From the NCBI GenBank assembly GCA_004554245.1, contig SFND01000021.1:18107-82106 (forward strand): a stretch of DNA of 64,000 nucleotides, written 5' to 3'. Below the pieces are notes generated by a model that did not search any database, was not told where the DNA came from, and was given only the letters and a program-made list of their open reading frames with translations. This document shows, piece by piece, positions 59,668 to 64,000 of the stretch; the stretch's first letter is position 1, and every line of letters starts with the position of its first letter. A program made the translations under genes and the position numbers. Source of the DNA: Oribacterium sp. (GTDB lineage: Bacteria > Bacillota > Clostridia > Lachnospirales > Lachnospiraceae).

Positions 59668-61593
59668 TTACGAATCAATAACTGCTTCGTTTGCGTGGTC
59701 GTGGATGAAGTCGCGGCGCGGTCCTACGTCGGAGCCCATCAGCATAGACGTCACCTCGGAGGCCATGCGGCCGTCCTCGATCTCTACGCGCTTCAGTACG
59801 CGGTTTTCCGGGTTCAGGGTCGTCTCCCAGAGCTGCTCCGGGTTCATCTCACCGAGACCCTTGAAGCGCTTCAGCTCATAGGAGCCGGTCTTATGCTTCT
59901 TCTGATACTTCGTGAGCGCCGCCTCGTCGTAGAGGTACTCCGGCGCCTCCTTCTTACTGTGCGGGATCGCCTGGTAGAGCGGCGGCATCGACACGTACAC
60001 ATGTCCCTCACGGATGAGATCCGGCATGAAGCGGTACAGGAAGGTCAACAGCAGGGTGTCGATGTGCGAACCATCGACATCGGCATCCGTCATCAAGATG
60101 ATCTTGTTGTAGCGCAGCTTCGAGATGTCGAAGTCGTTGCCGTAGCCCTCGGAGAAGCCGCAGCCGAAGGTGTTGATCATGGTCTTGATCTCCGCGTTCG
60201 CGAGGACCTTATCCATCGACGCCTTCTCGACGTTCAAGATCTTACCGCGAAGCGGCAGGATCGCCTGGGTCTGACGGTCGCGGCAGGTCTTCGCAGAGCC
60301 GCCCGCCGAATCACCCTCGACGATGAAGATCTCACACTTCTCCGGGTCCTTCGAGATGCAGTTCGCAAGCTTGCCATTTGAATCGAAGCTGTACTTCGAC
60401 TTGCTCAGCATGTTCGTCTTCGCCTTTTCCTCGGCGCGACGGATCTTCGCGGACTTCTCGGCGCAGCTGATGATGGCCTTCACTACCTCGACGTTTCGAT
60501 CGAAGTAGTGCTGCAGCTCCGCATCGACGATGCTCTGCACATACTTTGCAGCATCCGCACTCGCGAGCTTCGTCTTCGTCTGGCCCTCGAAAACCGGGTC
60601 CGGGAACTTGATGCCGATGACCGCGGTCATACCGTTACGGGTATCCGCACCGGTGAAGTTCGCATCCTTCTCCTTCAGGATCCCGAGCTGGCGTGCGTAG
60701 CTGTTGATGAGCTGCGTGAACTTCGTCTTGAAGCCCACGATATGTGTACCGCCCTCCTGGGTGAAGATGTTATTACAGAAGCCGAGGATGTTCTCCTCGA
60801 AATTATCACAGAACTGGATACAGCACTCGAGGGTCGTCCCCTCGCTCTCCCCGCGGAAGTAGATCTCCGGGGTCACCGGTTCGCTGTCCTTATTGAGCTC
60901 CTTTACGAAGGCGATGATGCCCTCCGGCTCATGGTATTCGATCGTCTCCGGCAGCTCTCCGCGCTGATCCGCATAGTGGATCGTCAGCTGCGGGTTGAGG
61001 TACGCGGTCTCATGCAGGCGGGACTTCAGCCACTCCTCCTTGAAACGTGTCTTCTCGAAGATCTCCGGATCCGGGATGAAGCTGATCTCTGTACCGGTCT
61101 CCTTCGTCTTTCCGACCACTGGAAGAAGTCCGTTCACGAGCTCCGTCGTCGGCTTACCGCGCTCGTAGGAGTCCTCATAGATCTTTCCGCCCTGATAGAC
61201 CCGCACGCGCATCATCTGTGAGAGAGCATTGACCACGGACGAGCCAACGCCATGGAGACCACCGGAGGTCTTATATGCCTTATCGTCGAACTTTCCACCC
61301 GCATGCAGTGTCGTCAGGACGATACGCTCCGCAGACACACCCTTCTGGTGCATCCCGACCGGGATACCACGACCATCATCGCGCACGGTACATGCGCCAT
61401 CCGCGGTCAGCGTTACCCATATATTTCTACAGTATCCTGCCAGATGCTCATCGACCGAGTTATCTACGATCTCGTAGATCAGGTGATTGAGACCACGCTG
61501 TCCCACCGAACCGATGTACATACCCGGTCGCACACGGACCGGCTCCAGCCCCTCGAGGACCGTAATACTCGACGCATCATACTTCTCTGCCAT
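59668..61593 (-). CDS. Type II topoisomerase subunit B (topoisomerase IV ParE-like)
   Basis: A 641-residue ATPase subunit. EIVDNSVDEHLAG (~40-52) is the GHKL Asn/Asp motif, DDGRGIPVGMH (~70) the second, and GLHGVGSSVVNALS (~108-121) the lid. EGDSAGGSAK (~427) is the Toprim domain and LMTDADVDGSH (~502) the metal site. AGGAG lies 5 nt before the ATG at 61593. Paired with the A subunit gene downstream; the missing GyrA box there suggests a topoisomerase IV pair. Confidence 0.88.
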   Translation of the reverse strand: MAEKYDASSITVLEGLEPVRVRPGMYIGSVGQRGLNHLIYEIVDNSVDEHLAGYCRNIWVTLTADGACTVRDDGRGIPVGMHQKGVSAERIVLTTLHAGGKFDDKAYKTSGGLHGVGSSVVNALSQMMRVRVYQGGKIYEDSYERGKPTTELVNGLLPVVGKTKETGTEISFIPDPEIFEKTRFKEEWLKSRLHETAYLNPQLTIHYADQRGELPETIEYHEPEGIIAFVKELNKDSEPVTPEIYFRGESEGTTLECCIQFCDNFEENILGFCNNIFTQEGGTHIVGFKTKFTQLINSYARQLGILKEKDANFTGADTRNGMTAVIGIKFPDPVFEGQTKTKLASADAAKYVQSIVDAELQHYFDRNVEVVKAIISCAEKSAKIRRAEEKAKTNMLSKSKYSFDSNGKLANCISKDPEKCEIFIVEGDSAGGSAKTCRDRQTQAILPLRGKILNVEKASMDKVLANAEIKTMINTFGCGFSEGYGNDFDISKLRYNKIILMTDADVDGSHIDTLLLTFLYRFMPDLIREGHVYVSMPPLYQAIPHSKKEAPEYLYDEAALTKYQKKHKTGSYELKRFKGLGEMNPEQLWETTLNPENRVLKRVEIEDGRMASEVTSMLMGSDVGPRRDFIHDHANEAVIDS

Positions 61594-61662
61594 AAACACT
61601 CCTGTTTTTACTCTATTTCAACTCCACAGGCATCGAACACCTGCGAAGGCCTAATCTTAAAA

Positions 61663-61692
61663 ATGATACCATAGATCACATGTTTTATGCAA
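61663..61692 (-). promoter_or_regulatory. Promoter of the topoisomerase pair
   Basis: Minus-strand TTGCAT, 18 nt, TATCAT, ~70 nt before the ATG. It directly abuts the left end of element D. Confidence 0.45.
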
Positions 61693-61693
61693 G

Positions 61694-61838
61694 AGCCCGA
61701 GGAGGGCCGGCAACAGAAGCCATACGAAGAGTTCGTGAAAAATCAAAATTGTCCCCCTTAGAACCAGTTGGAGTAATTTTTCCTTAGCACTCTCTGCAAC
61801 ACTGAGTTTTCATAAAGAAAACTCAGTCGTTTGCAGAG
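61694..61838. repeat. Intergenic structured element, copy D, overlapping the hflC stop
   Basis: Same organisation as copy C: GAGGAGGGCCGGCAACAGAAGC, CATACG, TTGTCCCCCTTAG, CCTTAGCACT, then CTCTGCAA/TTGCAGAG around ACTGAGTTTTC/GAAAACTCAGT. The right end, 61823-61838, codes the last hflC residues (S-A-N-D) and its TGA stop. Confidence 0.92.
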
Positions 61839-62728
61839 ATGTCGAGGATGATAGTCTTGTCTCCGCTTCCGCTCAGGGATTTCTTCATGGCTTCGACGGA
61901 GCAGATATAGTTATAGAAGGAGGCTTTTTCCTCGGTATTATAGGCGTCCGCGAGGATCTCCATGTACTTCGCCTCGCCTTCACCGGACAGCTCCGCGGCC
62001 TGCTTTTCAGCTTCCGCCTTCCGGATGGAAACCTCCTTATCGGTCTCGTTCCGGATCTTCTGAGCCCTGGCGGCACCTTCCGCAGTATAGGATGCCGCGA
62101 TGTTTTCACGCTCCGAAATCATGCGCTGATAAACGGCATCCTTGTTATCATCCGGCAGATCGAGGGCCTTGATCTCCGCCTTCGTGATCACGATCCCGTA
62201 TCCGCCGATATCGGAATTCGCCTCCGCGGTGATCATATCGGTCAGCTTATCGCCGCGCGCAGCGATGATATCATCCTGACTCATCGAGGAAATGATATTC
62301 TTGGTGGCGTTGTATACGGCCACGCCGACACGATCCTCTGCCCCACTCGTCGACCCGTTCAGGGTCTGCATGAACTTCGTCGGATCCGTGATCTTCCAGA
62401 CGATGTAGTTATCTGCGATCATCGACTTTTTATCCTTCGTGATGACATCCGACGGCTTCACATCATAGAGCTGCATCGCCTTCGTCACGAAACGGATGTT
62501 GTCGGCCACCGGCATCTTCGTATATAAGCCCGCTGCATCCTTGACATCCACGATCTTTCCGAAGCGCGTCACGACCGCGTACTGATTTTCAGACACCGAA
62601 TAGAATACCCCTCGGGAAAGCAGCGGCAGGACGACCAGGAAAACCGCGCAGGCCACGAGGATGGTGACGACACTTTTCACCGCCTTCTTTACCCGCTCGA
62701 GCGCTTCCTTCTTCTCATTATTTTCCAT
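61823..62728 (-). CDS. hflC: HflC-type SPFH/band-7 membrane protein
   Basis: A 301-residue membrane protein. One N-terminal anchor (~17-38) is followed by the SPFH domain (VSENQYAVVTRFGKIVDV, ~44-61) and an Ala/Glu-rich coil (~210-270, EADKQ-type KAEAEKQAAELSGEGEAKYMEIL). HflK and HflC form a large cage that regulates the FtsH protease. GGAGGTG lies 6 nt before the ATG at 62728, which overlaps the hflK end by 11 nt. The C-terminus DISAND comes from the repeat element D, so the native end may have been replaced. Confidence 0.88.
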   Translation of the reverse strand: MENNEKKEALERVKKAVKSVVTILVACAVFLVVLPLLSRGVFYSVSENQYAVVTRFGKIVDVKDAAGLYTKMPVADNIRFVTKAMQLYDVKPSDVITKDKKSMIADNYIVWKITDPTKFMQTLNGSTSGAEDRVGVAVYNATKNIISSMSQDDIIAARGDKLTDMITAEANSDIGGYGIVITKAEIKALDLPDDNKDAVYQRMISERENIAASYTAEGAARAQKIRNETDKEVSIRKAEAEKQAAELSGEGEAKYMEILADAYNTEEKASFYNYICSVEAMKKSLSGSGDKTIILDISAND

Positions 62729-63686
62729 TCTCGTCACCTCCATCTGCGGCCTCGACCGAGATATCCGCGAAGCTCTCCAGCGGCAGCATCGTCTGGGTAC
62801 TGCCATCACTGATGATCACCTTCAGCTCCGGCAGCACATCCTCCATCGCCTCATAGAAAATACGCTTCTTCGTGATCAGCGGATTCAGCTTATACTGATC
62901 GTACATCGCGTTAAAACGGGCGACCTGTCCGCTGGCTTCCGCGATACGCGCCTCCTTCTCTGCTTCTGCCTTCTGGACAATGCTGTCGGCCGTCGCGTCT
63001 GCGGCTGGAATCTGCTCTGACTTATACTGCTTCGCTTTGTTGATCGTGGTATCCGCTTCCTGCTTCGCCGTCTCGACGGACTTGAATGCCGCAACGACAT
63101 CCGAAGTCGGCGGCTCCACATCCTGAATCGACAGATTTACGATCTGAATCCCGATATCCGCTTCCTCCAGCGATTTCGTCAGCTGATCCCGCACCTCCGC
63201 CTGAATCTTCGACTTCTCCGTCGTCATGACATCATCGACCGTGAAATCCGACACCGTCGAACGGATCGCCGCCGCGGCCATGTTCGAGATGAAACGAACC
63301 GGCTCGTTCGAATTATAGAGATACTTCACCGGATCCGACACCTTATACTCGAGATAAAAATCCGTGTTGACCAGATTAAAATCCGAGGTGATGGTCAGCG
63401 AGTCACTCGTCGTTTCATAGTCCGGATTCTCACCATTCCGCTCGTTCGTGATCGTGTAGCCGATCGGCATACCATAGGTCGTCGTGTCCACCTTCTGCAC
63501 CTGGTCGATAAACGGGATCTTAAAGTACATACCAGCGGTTTTGATGTCATTAACCTTCCCAAACCGCGTCACGACCGCCTGCTCCTGCTCGGACACCCGG
63601 TAAAACGACTGTAGCGCACAACACGCCGCACCCACACATAGAAACATCGGAATCGCTCTCAGGATTCCCTTTTTTCCTTCCTTCAT
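62718..63686 (-). CDS. hflK: HflK-type SPFH/band-7 membrane protein
   Basis: A 322-residue membrane protein with an N-terminal anchor (~8-27), SPFH domain (SEQEQAVVTRFGKVNDIKTAGMYFKIPF, ~32-59) and a coiled region (~195-265). The YKVSDPVKYLYN and NLSIQDVEPP stretches match HflK. The usual Gly-rich N-terminal extension of proteobacterial HflK is missing, as in other Firmicutes. It heads the hflKC operon; GGAG lies upstream of the ATG. Confidence 0.88.
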   Translation of the reverse strand: MKEGKKGILRAIPMFLCVGAACCALQSFYRVSEQEQAVVTRFGKVNDIKTAGMYFKIPFIDQVQKVDTTTYGMPIGYTITNERNGENPDYETTSDSLTITSDFNLVNTDFYLEYKVSDPVKYLYNSNEPVRFISNMAAAAIRSTVSDFTVDDVMTTEKSKIQAEVRDQLTKSLEEADIGIQIVNLSIQDVEPPTSDVVAAFKSVETAKQEADTTINKAKQYKSEQIPAADATADSIVQKAEAEKEARIAEASGQVARFNAMYDQYKLNPLITKKRIFYEAMEDVLPELKVIISDGSTQTMLPLESFADISVEAADGGDENGK

Positions 63687-63769
63687 ACGCTTCCATCTCC
63701 TGTATTTTCTGTAAACATGACCATTTTTCTATAAGCATGACCAGTACAACAAATGTTCAGTCATTTCAT

Positions 63770-63799
63770 ATTATCAAGGAAACTGCCGCTTCTCGTCAA
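63770..63799 (-). promoter_or_regulatory. Promoter of hflKC
   Basis: Minus-strand TTGACG, 18 nt, GATAAT, ~84 nt before the hflK ATG. The leader contains two copies of CATGACCA/CATGACCAG ~20 nt apart. Confidence 0.5.
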
Positions 63800-63859
63800 T
63801 CACTGATTTCAACAGCAGACAGAAAACGGCAAAAGTCTCGTAGCGATAAATACACGAAA

Positions 63860-64000
63860 GCCTGGAGGACCGGCAACAGAAGCCATACGTAGAGTTCGAG
63901 TAGAATCAAAATTGTCCCCCTTAGAACCAGTTGGAGTAATTTTCCTTAGCACTCTCTGCAACACTGAGTTTTCATAAAGAAAACTCAGTCGTTTGCAGAG
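63860..64000. repeat. Intergenic structured element, copy E (at the window edge)
   Basis: Starts GGAGGACCGGCAACAGAAGC at 63864, continues with CATACG, the TTGTCCCCCTTAG block and the double hairpin, and ends with TTGCAGAG exactly at 64000. Nearly identical to copies C and D. No gene is seen in 63687-64000; the next gene upstream presumably ends just beyond the window, as hflC does at copy D. Confidence 0.92.

Overview
The window looks like a chromosomal segment of a fermentative, low-O2, Gram-positive anaerobe, most likely a Lachnospiraceae member (Clostridia) with GC in the mid-50s by eye. The basis is the gene content: pyruvate:ferredoxin oxidoreductase, pta-ackA, an F390-type flavodiiron O2 reductase, the YaaQ-type c-di-AMP receptor DarA, TmcAL, and a PFL/ACT pair, with strong AGGAGG-type ribosome binding sites and consensus TTGACA/TATAAT promoters. 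No outer-membrane genes are seen. Every protein gene is on the minus strand; the only plus-strand gene I support is tRNA-Leu(CAA).

Layout: 1-0.5 kb, a partial MBL-fold RNase-like gene; 0.6-5.6 kb, a complete branched-chain amino acid ABC transporter (livKHMGF); 5.7-8.8 kb, der-plsY-gpsA; 8.9-12.5 kb, nifJ; 12.8-22.8 kb, a VanW-domain protein, uvrC, leuS, a lipoprotein glycosidase-like protein and a flavodiiron protein; 23.0 kb, rpmF; 23.4-24.3 kb, an AEC transporter of lower GC; 24.5-37.2 kb, a nine-gene, mostly translationally coupled exopolysaccharide operon (pelD-pelE-pelA deacetylase-pelF-pelG-cotH-VTC-DUF4956-DUF4832 lipoprotein); 37.2-43.7 kb, ackA, pta, darA, tmcAL, PFL and ACT genes; 44.1-49.6 kb, MBL, coaE, an orphan ORF and polA; 49.8-57 kb, an anti-sigma-like gene, tRNA-Leu, upp, a left-handed beta-helix protein, topB, galM and asd; 57.2-61.6 kb, a type II topoisomerase pair; 61.8-63.7 kb, hflKC.

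How it works together: NifJ makes acetyl-CoA from pyruvate, Pta and AckA turn it into acetate and ATP, and TmcAL uses acetate for tRNA modification. The pel operon begins a few bases after the ackA terminator, and its first protein has a PelD-like degenerate GGDEF domain that keeps the RxxD c-di-GMP I-site.

The most unusual content is between the genes. (1) Six 35-bp modules, TATCCA-N23-T(G/A)GATA, sit at a strict 72-75 bp pitch between polA and a small orphan gene (46.40-46.80 kb). (2) A family of structured intergenic elements (17.2, 44.9, 50.4, 61.7, 63.9 kb) lies just 3' of genes; three copies are nearly identical over ~120 bp and one supplies the stop codon of hflC. (3) GGGGTC(T/A)GACCCC palindromes occur mostly in pairs or triplets with a 50-52 bp pitch (4.1, 12.8, 21.5, 44.0, 45.8 kb). 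(4) Looser strings of hairpins follow polA, the ACT gene and the topoisomerase B subunit gene. All coordinates and matches were read by eye; no similarity search or folding was run.
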